DNA of 64,000 nt, from contig OZ020516.1 of the NCBI GenBank assembly GCA_963971425.1, positions 16,232,593-16,296,592 on the forward strand, in the 5' to 3' direction. Below the pieces are notes generated by a model. That model did not search any database, was not told where the DNA came from, and saw only the letters and a list, made by a program, of their open reading frames with translations. How positions within the stretch are numbered: position 1 is the stretch's first letter; each line of letters starts with the position of its first letter. This stretch comes from Bryoerythrophyllum caledonicum. Taxonomy: Eukaryota; Streptophyta; Bryopsida; Pottiales; Pottiaceae. The translations under genes and the position numbers were made by a program. This document shows, piece after piece, positions 34,400 to 46,400 of this stretch.

Positions 34400-35130
34400 C
34401 TTTTCTTCTTCCCTACGTTTAAAGCTACCAAACTTCACTTGGTGTTTACTTATTGCTTTATATAAGTTCTAAATTTTTCACCATTATGTTACATGCATGA
34501 TGTTAGTTCCTTGTGCACCAATCTTAGATGTAAGAGAAAATTTTATTTTAAACAAATTCAGTCATGTGTAAATTGAAAATCCAAAAGGTCAGAACTAAGA
34601 CTTTTGCTTCTTTTTAGAAAGTAAAATTGAGACAATAACCAAGATTTCTAATTTTTAGAAAAAAATTGAATTAATTTTAAAAAAAAAATAGAGACAATAA
34701 CCAAGATTTCTAATTTTTATTAGGAGTTAAAATTAGTTTTTATAGCACCTTGCCAAAACCATGAGAAAATATTGACTCATCTTGGGGTGAAATTTTTGCA
34801 CTATGAAATGTTGATTTCTTGCACAATACCAAATAAAAATAATGTTTTGTATTTCATGTTGAATAGAGGGTTTTCAAAAAAGTTTTTGGTGTTGCCTGAC
34901 CTTGTGCTTACTCTCAACAATATTTTTTAGAGATGAGATAACTTTTTTGCTCAACTGGGTTCAAATAAAAGTATATTCCCACAAAGCTCTTATCTTCTGC
35001 ATCTTCGTACAAAATTTCATGAGATGGAAATATTAACTGCAATTATGGAAACATGCAAAAGCTCACCTCAAGTCTCTTGGTCATTTTGGAATTAAACCAT
35101 AGGAAATTGCATTGCATCGATTTGAGAAAG
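34400..35130 (+). repeat. F/G-type repeat remnants
   Basis: Contains GATGTTAGTTCCTTGTGCAC, an internally duplicated AGACAATAACCAAGATTTCT block (34630 and 34693), and later AAAAGCTCACCTCAAGTCTC, which also occurs at 31457. No terminal repeats resolved. Confidence 0.45.
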
Positions 35131-35721
35131 AGATATTGATAATTATCTTCATAATTATACTTGTTCTTCTTTCCCACTTTATAGAAAAGAATCTCCATGT
35201 TCACTCTTTAAATTAAGATTAAATAAAAACCGAATTGAATATTGTTTTAAATATGTTTTAAATATATAAGACAAACTGAAATATTAGACTTGAAAACTGA
35301 AACATATTTGTTTTATACATGTTTCAAATATATGAGACAAACATGTTTGAGTTTCACATATAATATGAGATTCCACGATCCGTTTGCAAATTCCCAACAT
35401 TCACAACCACAAAGTTCTCGGATAATTTCAGTGCAGGCAAATGAACTTCAATTACCTACATGAAATATTTGAATATCCCGAACATGATTGTACGTGTACC
35501 AATCTGAACCTCAAAAGCACTTGCCATGCATTGCTCATCGGATTGTTTCAATGTAGTATATTTCGGTATCTAGTATACATAATCCAATTCAACATGGAAG
35601 CAGCAAGTTATGGGCATTCAAACATTAAAATGACATTGGTTATAATATTGTAGCTTACTCCTATGCTTGCCATAGAATCAGCAAATAGGAAGCATTTATT
35701 CATCCAAGAGGGTATCACACA

Positions 35722-35877
35722 AAAAAGAAAAGAAAAAAAGAACTCCGGTCTTTGATGGAGACCGGAGTGGATAAAGTGTCTGTTCGATCCACAACTAAGA
35801 CCATGTCCACCAGACATAGGTTTTAGTAGTATGGAACTACTCCTCCCTCTCGAGCGTAAACCCTATGTGACCAGTAA
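35722..35877 (-). mobile_element. SINE-like S element, copy 5, complete with 11-bp target duplication
   Basis: 156 bp, bounded by GGTATCACACA at 35711-35721 and 35878-35888. On the minus strand it reads 5' head, GTAGTTCCATACTACTAAAACC, GGACATGGTCTTAGTTG, AACAGACACTTTATCC, the 3' hairpin ACTCCGGTCTC-CATCAAAGACCGGAGT and a T/C-rich tail. This is the best-defined copy and defines the family ends. Confidence 0.85.
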
Positions 35878-35888
35878 GGTATCACACA

Positions 35889-37636
35889 GATTAAAATACA
35901 TTACAAGAAAAAGTGTCGCCCTTCAATTATGCAAAATGTCGGAAAGGGTGTTTTTTCTTGCCTTTTGAGTCTTGATTGATTCACCTACCTCTTAAATGCT
36001 TGAAATGTGGAAAATATGTGTTTTCTTATCTTTCGTGACCAGATTGACTCACTTACTTCTTAAATGCTTGAAATACAATCAGGCCCCTTTACAAAAGCAT
36101 CTGATACAACAACAATTTCATTATAATAGGCAGCTTGGGTCCACAACAAATATTTGCTATCTATATGTACAACAACAATCTTATATTACAACCACATCCA
36201 TCAAGCCAAATTGTCACCTCGCATGTCATCCCTTGCATATAACAACCATAGCTCACCCTTTTCATAATAACAACCACTCAAAAATAAAATAAAATAAATA
36301 AATAAATAAAATAAAAATAAAAATATATGTAGCAAACAAAACAGACAAGGCTAACTTGAAGGGAGTTGACTATAGTTAAGTTTTCCTGAAAGTCACCAAA
36401 ATACACTGGATAGGTACCCCGAATCTTAAGGTCTTATGATAGTAACCAGGACCACATGCACATGGTGTCTTGCCTTGGGAAAGGTTTGGGGGAATTGTTG
36501 GTCAACCCTGTGAGAAATTAGGGTACTGTGGGGGAGCTTTAGCTTGCATGGGGTAGGGCCCAAGAACATTGATTGCAATGCATTTCATTGGTGCAAAAAA
36601 AGGGGATATGAAATTTCCTCATGCCTTTTTTTTTTTTTTTCTGTTTATACATCTCATACTCTCTAGCGTCATATTCCTCCTGGCTTGCCCATTCGGGAAG
36701 CACTTTCAGGAAAACTCTAGTAGTGAGGAGCAACATAGTTGCTATTAGTGTCAGAAAATAAACAAGGCTAACTTAAAGAGAGTTGATTGTAGTACGTGAG
36801 GAGCACCAAGCTAGTACAGTAGTGTGAGAAGATGTACCCTGATCTGGAAAGCATAGTGGAAAAAAATAGTAATTCAATAGGGTTATTTGTAGAGTGAGGC
36901 AAAGATAACAATGTCTTCTAACCTCTTTTTCCTAATTTTTAAACATTATAATCAGCCCCAAATAGCTTTGAAGTTTTATAATGAGCATATAGAGGAAAAT
37001 GTGGCAAAGATTCATGGTACAACATGACCTCTCCTTCCTTCTCAAAGGAAACCAGAGCTAAAGTACAATGTCATACTTCCACCAGAATAAGTGATACCCA
37101 TACTGCACCCAAAGGTAGGATTTGGCATCATAGGGCCAAATATTGATTTATTTCTATAATCAAATGTTTGGTAAAAACATAATGTTAAAATCAGTCTTTT
37201 CACCAAGTAATTTTGTACAGATGATATAAAAAATATATTTTTCCAAATTTTTGGAAGCTGTATTTTAGAATGAATTTTTGCAATGGTAATCGGAGAGGAT
37301 GCATTGAAAAAACGGAAAGAAGGGAAAACCTTCTTCGAAAACAGAACTCATAGCAGAAGAGAAAATAAACAAAATAACCTATCATGAAAGAAAGAACCAC
37401 GTTGTCCTCCGATTCCAACTTCAGCATAACAGATATCCCCACAGAACATGAACTTGACCAAACAGTCGAAATCGCACATTCAAACAGATGGTGAACACGA
37501 CATGAACAGGAACAAGAAGCTAGCAGAAGAATGGAAAGTACTCACAGGAGAAGAGGAGAAAAGAATGAATTTCATGTCAGCAGATATCTAAACCTATTAC
37601 AAAGAAAACGGGTGGAGAATACAACCCATCCTTGTT
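35889..37636. other. Spacer downstream of RPS9, includes a T repeat
   Basis: AT-rich, with a copy of repeat T at about 36880-37065 (CATGACCTCTCCTTCCTTCT and AGTGAGGCAAAGAT landmarks shared with MMS19 introns). Three AACAAGGCTA-ACTT segments at 22540, 36345 and 36760 show another short dispersed repeat. No gene supported. Confidence 0.5.
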
Positions 37637-39431
37637 CTAACGCTTGGAGTATTGCGGCGCCTTCCGGGCCTTCTTCAGACCGTACTTCTTCCTCTCCACA
37701 ATGCGGGAGTCTCGCGTCAACAGGCCCTGTTTCTTCAACGGGTCCCGGTTCGCCTGGTTGGCCACGAGCAGCGCCCTGGCCACTCCCAACAAGATGGCCT
37801 GCGCCTGCGCGGACAAGCCCCCGCCTTCCGCTCTCACTATGATGTCGTACTTGGTCTCGTATCCCAGGCTCGCCAGCGGGTACTTCACGGATTGGAGCCA
37901 CGACGGGTTACCTTGCAAGTAGTCCTGCAGAGCGACAAAGCACGCATCTCACATCAAAATCGGTGTAACATATGCTATGACCTAGTGCAAATTTGCTGGC
38001 ACCATACATGGCATGGATTATTATTATGTCAACTTACAGGATTCAGATTATCAACGTTGTAGACATCATATTACACGTCTCATTTCACGCACGTAGACTC
38101 GAGGAATTCAGGTTATCGACATTGCAATCATCATACTTCACGTCTGTGCGCATTCTATCATTGACTACTTAAAAACCAAGGTAGAGGAACACTATTTTTC
38201 CGTTGGTTTAACCCATGCAGCGAACCTATAAGAATGATTTCCACGCAACAAAAATATCCACAGAGAAGCTCAAATCCGTTTTGAAACAAAAAAAAGCGTT
38301 GAATGTGAAGTTAATTGAGGTAATTCATAGACTACTGCATTCTTGTGTACACATCATCCACCAACGGCCTACCGCCATTTTAGTAATGTTTCATTTAATA
38401 ATCAAGTAGAAAGTAAACGATTTAGGAATTAAGGAGTTGGACACAAGCGCATCGGCCACACGTCATACTATCCACTGGCTCATATCATACATTTCTAAAT
38501 CGACTTCCAGAACTCAGGTCATGTGTACACTTGGTAAACCCCGAAAACTCAAAAGAAAACAAGCAAGTTACGCTTGCGGGACCAGGTTGTGTTACCTAAA
38601 GCTATTCTTCGTGACATCAAATAGAGAGGATTGACAGAGCAGAGAAGGTCATCGACATTGCGAAACATCACATCTACCCTTAGGTCTTCGTGCATTCTTC
38701 CCTTATCTACTTTTAGACCTTATCATTCAACTTGCAGAGCTCAGAGGTGAAGTGAACACTCCATAAACCCCGGAAGCTCAAAAGAAAACAATCTCAGACT
38801 GGCGGAATTTTACTAACCTGTCCCAAGAGGAAGCAGGAATTAGGAATTCAAGAGAAAATCGACAGAAAGCACAAACCCTAGCCAACCTTATCAACATTGC
38901 AAACATCACATCAATGCGCATTCTCTCGTTATCAGCTCACATTCCGCATCATTCATCAATTTCCCGAACTCGAGCGAATTCCACACTCGAGAAAAAAGAA
39001 ACCTTACAATTAGCGAAAATGAGCTCCTCCGCGACATAAACTCTCACCTGCGCAGTGCGGTTGTTGATAACGATCTTCCCGGTGCCTTCCACCAGCACCA
39101 CGCGCGCCACGGCCGTCTTCCGCCGGCCTGTGCCGTGCAACCGCGCGGCCGCGAACCCCCCGGGGAGCTGCTGCTTCACCCAGGCCTCCAGGGTGCGCCG
39201 CTCCTCCGCCTCGGGGCTCTCCTCCACCACGGCGCCCGCCATGGCAGCGCGCACACTGACCACCGCGGACCGCCGTCCCACGGGCACGCCCGCCCGCAAC
39301 ACAAGCGCGCTCCCGTAGGTGGACGAGGAGGAGACGGACGCGAGGCGCTTCTTCTCCTGGACGACGGAGAGCGAGGCAAAGGAGGACGAGAGCCCGGCCA
39401 GAGCCTGCGTTGCGGCTGCCATCGCTGCCAT
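37637..39431 (-). CDS. RPS9: Plastid ribosomal protein uS9c (30S subunit S9), two exons
   Basis: Nuclear-encoded plastid small-subunit protein that lines the P-site region of the 30S subunit. Exon 1 is 39048-39431 (128 codons) and exon 2 is 37637-37924 (95 codons plus TAG), joined across a phase-0 intron with GTGAGA donor and CTGCAG acceptor. The product is 223 residues. Residues 1 to about 62 are Ala/Ser/Val rich with few acidic residues, a typical chloroplast transit peptide. The S9 signature [11 protein letters not shown] lies at about 101-111. The exon junction restores the conserved DYLQGNP stretch. GGLSGQ-type sequence ([10 protein letters not shown]) and [13 protein letters not shown] follow, and the C-terminus is [12 protein letters not shown], the tail that reaches P-site tRNA. 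The gene is divergent from MMS19. It is GC-rich in exon 1. Confidence 0.95.
37925..39047 (-). other. RPS9 intron, 1.1 kb
   Basis: The phase-0 intron carries imperfect internal direct repeats: TTCAGGTTATCGAC-type blocks at 38040 and 38108, and CCCCGAAAACTCAAAAGAAAAC at 38538 against a close variant at 38768. No other gene is seen inside. Confidence 0.7.
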
Positions 39432-39621
39432 CGCTGCTGCTGCTGCAACAACGCGACGATGCTCGATCTTTGTTGTAGAGGTCGTAGAGGTCGTAGAAGT
39501 CCCTGAGCGCGGAAGTTGGATAAGCCTTTCACAGACTTCATTCGTTATTCTGGATGAACGTCGTCATCTTCTACACTTTTCATCGGTTTGACGAGCTCTA
39601 CACATTCATCCTGTGCCACTA

Positions 39622-39837
39622 CACTAAAATTGAGAATTAGTGTTAAGCACAGTAAATGATCTAAAACGTTAATAAGTTTTTACTTGTGATAAATGTTTTT
39701 ACCAACAATGTTTTCAATGATTCCCCTCGTTGAATAGTATCAACAATTGTGTTCATAGTAAAAACCTTCATCTAAAGTAAAAACTTATAACATTTACAAA
39801 TGAATTAGTGTGGTTACACTAATTCTCAATTTTGGTG
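39622..39837 (+). mobile_element. Group H MITE (Tc1/mariner-like), copy 3, in the RPS9-MMS19 intergenic promoter region
   Basis: 216 bp between TA dinucleotides (39620-39621 and 39838-39839). Ends CACTAAAATTGAGAATTAG and the inverted complement on the right match with one difference. It lies about 190 bp upstream of the RPS9 start codon, so it may contribute to the promoter. Confidence 0.75.
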
Positions 39838-40490
39838 TAATTCTACTGAGAGTGAATACAATCAGGCCTTTTTTTTTTAATCCGGTCACTTCGCCATAGT
39901 GGCTACAAAGGCTGGAACGTGGCAATAGTTTTGGCAATGAATGCTCTCAGTGTAAGAAAAACATGTGGCCTCTAATGTGAAATGGTGGTAGCAAGTTGGC
40001 TCCTTAGTTTAAAACGATAATGAATACATTGGCAAATTCCTCTTTGTTGCTGAATATCATTTAGGCATTTGAAAGGTTTCGTGAGGTGCGATGTGGCTCT
40101 AACAGCATCTTCGTGATCTTTGAAGAGGCGATCAAGTGTTTTATGACCATGTGTTTCATATGATCATATGGGCCTTCATCTCCCACATATGGTCCCTAAA
40201 AGTCCGGGTTGGGCTCCTCATGCCCACACCATTTTCATGGTAAAATCTGATATGGAGCCATTTGGTTATCTGATTTACCTTTTTAACCATATTATTACCC
40301 TAACGTTCCCTTTGCGTTCCCGATGAGTTCCCATGTTTTTTCCTCCGTTGTGAGAGAATGATTGCTCTCCCGACGACGCACAGACAGACAAACAGACACA
40401 CATACAAACAATCACACAAACAGACACAAAACAGAAGCAGAGTAGTGTGCATTGTTTTGTTTTCGTTCGATTGTTGTTGTTTGTACAGCG

Positions 40491-43400
40491 ATGGCGAGCC
40501 TGGAGTCGCTCATCGAATCCTACGTCGACTCCAACAAACCTCCCGCCATCCAGGTACACATCAATTCTCACACGAGGCAAATCCGCTGTCTAATGAGCTC
40601 ATTTGGCATTTGATAGGACATGAACTAGTGAGAATCATCTTAATCTGGCCTTCTTGTGTGAAGAATCACTCGGTCAAGTCATTTCTTCCTCTGAAAACGA
40701 TCCGGAGCTCTTCTTTCTGTCCTTTTTTTGGGGAGATTTTTGACCTAATGTTGTAGGCTCTTTTGGAGGGGGTTTAAGGGTCTGATTCCTGTGGAGATTT
40801 GCAGGCCAGTAGCGCGAAGGCGATTTCGAAGGAGGTTCTAGAAGGCAGACTTAAAATTCAGAGCTTGGTAAAGCTTCTCACATTAGAAGCAGCGTTTAGG
40901 GGTTTGAGGATTACATTCCTTGATTGAAGCGATGTAGTGATTGGGATCAGTGCATGGGGACTGTTATTTTTTGCTTAGGGAATGGGCATGTTAGTTTTCT
41001 TGTTGTTTGAATTAGAGTTTGGATATGGTTGAACTTCCCACATTCAACTAGGGTTTAGGGTTTAGGGTTGAAGGAGCAGGTTCCAGATGCGCCTTGATGT
41101 AATTGGATCTGTGAATGAGGATCGCCATATTTGCTTAGAGATTGTATACCTGCATGTTTCTTGTTTGATTCTAGTGAGTCTAGGGTTCAAGAGTTCTTTT
41201 GGTTGCAAGTGTGCAGGTCCTCTCACTAGGAACGTATTTAACCACCACCGATAACATTGTTAGAGCTCGAGGTAAATGATTCTGTCCTGTAAATGGTCAC
41301 TTATTCAGAGAATTTTCATTTTCATGGTGTATATTCATGGTTTTCCTAGTTAAGTTTTTGAGCATGTTTGAGTGCAGGTACTCTATTACTTTCAGACATA
41401 CTCGCCGACCTATCACAAAAGCCTCTTGAAGACACAGCCATCAAGAGCCTCACCAATTTCTACAGTGGACGACTGGTAAGCTTGGCAATTGTGTTTCATA
41501 GTTCTCTACAAAAAAAAAAACAGTGTGAGTTGCTGAATAGTGTGGCTCTTTCTGTCTAGGGTGACTGGCATTGTTTACGAGGTGCAGTTCTTGGTTCTCT
41601 TAGTCTTTTGAGAAGAATATCAAGTGTGGGAGCTGTGGACAAAGAGGAAGCAAGGGAGGTGGCAAAATCTGCTTTGACAAATCTTCATGTTCAGGCTCTG
41701 GCTCAACGCGACCGCATGGTAACATCTTTTGCTTATGTATAAAGTATTAACAAGATTCTCCCCTCTTTTCCTCATTCGAAATAGTTACTAGGTCAAGAGA
41801 GGTGCCTTGTGGTCTTTAAACTCAAGCTATTTGATAAGAGACCCATTTAAAGCTGTTTTTAATGTAAAAAGAGGGGGTTTCTTGTTGAACTTTTGGGTGA
41901 CTTTACCAATACCTCTCCTGTCTCTCTAGTGGTTTTTTTTGCTCTTGTAACATTCTAATCGGAAAGATGTACACATTCAAAGCTGACCATCTGCTCTCTG
42001 AATTCAGATATGTTTGGAGCTATTTGAATGTCTGCTGGAGAAGCATCCAGATGCTGTTGCGCCACTGGTATGTTTGTTTCTAGACCATGGTAAAATGTTT
42101 CCACTTGCCTTGTTCTCAAGTTTTGGCAACATCAAATGTTTTCCATGATGTTTGTAAAGTGGAGAGCTTGGTGGTCTCTAAACTCAAGTTAGAACTAGTT
42201 AGAATGAAAAAGGAGAGGCCATGAATCTTAGGCGCCTTTTTCCTCTTTGAGCTAATTATAGATACTATATCTTAATGAGAAAATTAGGTAAAAGCTTATG
42301 GTATCTTTGCCTCACTATAGAAAGAACTGTGTTGATGATTGCAGGAAGGTGATCTTGTGTTTGGAGTTGTTGCTGCTGTTGAGGAAGAGAAAGACCCACG
42401 CTGCTTACTACTAGCTTTTCGGATCATACAACTTTTAGCCAGACTTTACCCGGGTCCAAATGGGCCTATTGCTTCTTGTGCGGATGAGCTTTTTGACGTT
42501 GTCAGCCGATACTTCCCCATTTCTTTCAACCCTGTGAGTGTAGATTGATCTCTCTTTGCAAAAGACGCATTACATGGTTTTGGTGTTTCACGTGACTGAC
42601 TCTATTCTGATGTTACAGCAACCAAATTCTCCGGATGGCATTACAAGAGAAGATCTGGCAACCGCATTGAAGGTATATTTTTCCTACTCAAGTTCCATGC
42701 TCTTCAAAATGACACTGAATTCCCTCAGAAAAATCAAAAGTTAACCATTATGGTCATAGATTTTTTTCTCAGTTTTACCCATCATGTAAACTAATATTTT
42801 CTCTGTGCTTCAATTGAATTGAATCGTACATTATACTTGCATTTTGTGAACTTGTAGCCTAAGATTAGAGTTGAATGCAGACATAATTTGTTTCTGCTGG
42901 TGGCATCTCATGGCATTGAATTTGTTTTTGTTTTTGGTGAGCAGGAGGCCTTTGCTTGTACGCCAATATTTGCTCCGTTTTGCATTCCCTTGCTACTAGA
43001 AAAGCTGTCATCTAGCCTCCGAAGTGCAAAGGTGGGTGGAAACTAAACCTCGCTTTGTTTCATGGCATGCGTGTATCAATTACAGGTATTGTTATGAGTG
43101 GAGTTCTCTCTAAAGTCACTCGAAGTTTCATCTCCTCTTTCCTTACTTTAAATAGCTATCAGATCAATGAAAGAGCTTGGTGGTCTCACCCTCCAACTCA
43201 GTCAATGTAAGAGGGCTTGGTGCTGTCTAAACTCAAGTCTAACCTTCTTCAAGATCAAAAAAAGAGTTTGCACAAGATCAACCTTGATGAATTGATCTCT
43301 AGCCTGATTGACTGAGAACTATCTTTTGAGAGGGTGTATCTTATGAAAACGTTCACAAATAACTAATTCATCTTCCTTTTCTTTTGCAGCTAGATGCTCT

Positions 43401-46400
43401 CAACTACCTCAGCTACTGCGCGCCCAAATACGGGCCCAAAGCGTCAAGAGAACACACAGACCAAGTGTGGGAGGCTCTGAAGCCCATCCTCCTCCCACTC
43501 TCCTTCTCGGAGCCTCAAGACGTGGAGGTTGTGAAAGCAGCCTCAGCTTGCCTCCGCACCTGGGTCTCCATCTTCCAAAGAGAGAACTCCTCCCTAGACT
43601 CACCAGGGGACTTCCTCCGTCTCACACTCCAAGACGGTCTCGTGGAGGATCTCATCACCTGTTTACAAAATGATTCTAAAGACGACTCCACCCTAAAGGA
43701 CCGTGGTAGGCTTCAAGCTGGAGCTGCAGGTCGCGTGGTGGCGGAGTCAGCTCGCGCTTCCACGTCTTCGTGTTTCCTGATTTGCAAGCAGGTGCTGCCA
43801 CAGGTTATGGCGGCCAGTGGAGGAGGAGAATCGCTAGTTGACGTTGCGGTGATGATTGTTGTGGCCGCGAGAGACCTGGCGGAGACGGTCTTTCCTGAGA
43901 AAAGTGATAGAAAGTGGGTGGAGCCGTTGCAAGAGCAATCTGAAGCTCTCATCAGTGCGTTTCATCACGCTATCACATCCAAGGTCTCTTCTGTGCTCGG
44001 AGGTAAGTTCTCTTTGAAGAAAAACCATGTTTTCCTTGAAGGAAAACGGTGTTCCACTCGAGAAAGAACCGTGTTTTGGTGTTTTCTCCATCTTACCTTT
44101 CCCCTTCATTACGACCTTGACCCAAGTGCTTTATCTTTGTATATGTGTTTGCAGTGGCAGGGTTGGAAGCTCTGGCATCATTTCCAGCGGCCTGCTCTCC
44201 ACTATCAAGCTCCCAAATGAGAAAAATCCTGTCACTCCTCAAGGACCTTCTCATGGAGGGCACGGAGGAGAACCACGTTTTCACAGCGCTGGAGAGGATA
44301 AGTGCTGCTGAGCAACAATTCGGAACAATGGATGGAGATGTTGGCGTACTGACTGTTGTGGTGCCAGACTTGTTGGGAACAGTTCGAGAGGCCAAGACAG
44401 GGAGAGTTGTGGGAAAACCTCTGAAAGTGTTAGCAAAAATATGTGGACCGAGAGCAGTGGGTCGTCAGATGGTGATTTCACATCTCAGTGGAAGTGTTCA
44501 ACTTGATCTCTCAGAGATCAAGGTAAGAATCTCACTTTCAGACTGGACCATTTAAACCCACCCCTTCTTTAGACTACCCTTTCCTCTCTCTAAATGGTTA
44601 CTAGATCAATAGAAGAGCTCGGTGGTCTCCAAACTCAACGCTTAGCCGTCTTTGCGAGTGAAGAAATAGTTTCTACCTTGAGTATGACTTGCCTTTCTCT
44701 CGTTTGAGAGGTCATTTTAATAATGAGAAAAGAGGGGGTAACTTTGGGTGATGTTAGAAACAACTCTCATGACTTCTTGGAGAGCATAATTGAGTGGTGC
44801 ATTGGATCTCAGGGAACCGAAGAAGTAGAGGAGCTTTGTGCAAAGCTGGTGGTTGTGTTGCAATCTTTGTCAGAGGATATTCTGTCTTGGTGAGTTTCTT
44901 CACCTTCAATAGAGTTTTTCTAAAGTATCACCAAGACATCCCTCTTTTCTCACCATTAAAATCACCTCTCAATAGTTCTCAATCAACCTCAAAGGAGAGA
45001 AGGGCAACTCATATCCATAGTAGAAATCCTTTCAAAGATGGCCACAACCACTGTTGGCTTGAGTTTAGAGACCACCAAGCTCTTCTATTGGTCTAATAAC
45101 TATGTAGAGTGAACCAAACTGAAACTTGAGACTTGAATGATCAGGTGTGATGATCAAGGCGCAGATCAATTGGGCACAATGGAATTATCGGCAGAGATTT
45201 GGAGGATTGTGTCTACAGATGCTGTCAAGTGTAGTCAAGAGGTACGACAGTCGCTTCTTCTTGATATGAACTTGCTCCACATTGTGAAGCTACCGAGAGT
45301 TTTAACCTCTTTTCTCATCTTTACTGATTAAATTTAGTTTATAATTTCCTCAGGCAGCAAAGATTCATGACCTCTCCTTCTTCATTCTCAAAAGGCAACC
45401 AGAAGCATTGACCTAGAGGGGTAAGTTACTAAAGTTTGGGTGACTTCAGGTGCTAGAATGGAGCTTGAAAGCGATGCGAGGAGTTGTTGTGAAGTGTGAC
45501 GCCACAAATCAGGGCAAAATCCTAGAAGAAGGCGCAAAGCTTCTGTCTGACGCAACATCTCCTCATCAAATGGACTGGCTCTGTGCTCTTCTGGCTTCAG
45601 TGATTGTGTCATTGAGGCCCAGCACAACAGTGCCTAACAAGGAGGCAATGCTAAGTCTGCTGATGCGCGTGGCCCAATCTCAGAAACCTCTCCTTGTTAC
45701 TGAGACAAGCGCGCAAGCCGTGGCGTCACTGCTAAATAAGTGGAAGGCTGGAGCTACAAACGAGGTATCTCAACTCATTTTTAAGACACTTCTTCAGACA
45801 CATTCCAAGACATTTTTATAACATTTTTTGACACATTTTTAAAGACACTTTCTAGACACTAAGCTGTCCTTAATATGCAGATCTGGCACTCTTTAGAAGT
45901 AGTAAGGTGTCTTAACCCCTGAAGGCCCAAGAGTCCCCCGAGGGGACTCTTACAGTTTCCGGAGGGGGCTCTTGGGCCTTTCGGTATTAAAAGGGGTCTT
46001 AATCAACCCTAGTTTCAATACTGTCTTTTCATCATTCATTCGTAGCTTTTTAAGGCTCTTTTTAAGCTACAATTTGGACACTTTAGTGCTTTAACCAACC
46101 CTAAGTTCCAGTAGTATCTCTTCATCAGTCATCTTGAGCTTGGAGTTGACTTTTTGGCTCTAACTGCTTCTAACTTTTTTGTGTTGGTGCCAGGCTGATG
46201 GTTTCACCTTAGACAAAGCTGTATTCATGACATTGAGTGAAGGCTGTTTATCTCTGATTGCAAGCACCTCTAGCTCGGAAGAAGATGTCTCCAAGGTTTC
46301 CGGGGTCCGCGCTGCCGCATGGATTGGAAAAGGGTTAGCAATGAGAGGCCATAATGGAGTGTCCGGCGTGGCATCCACATTGCTAAGGCTCCTATTGTCA

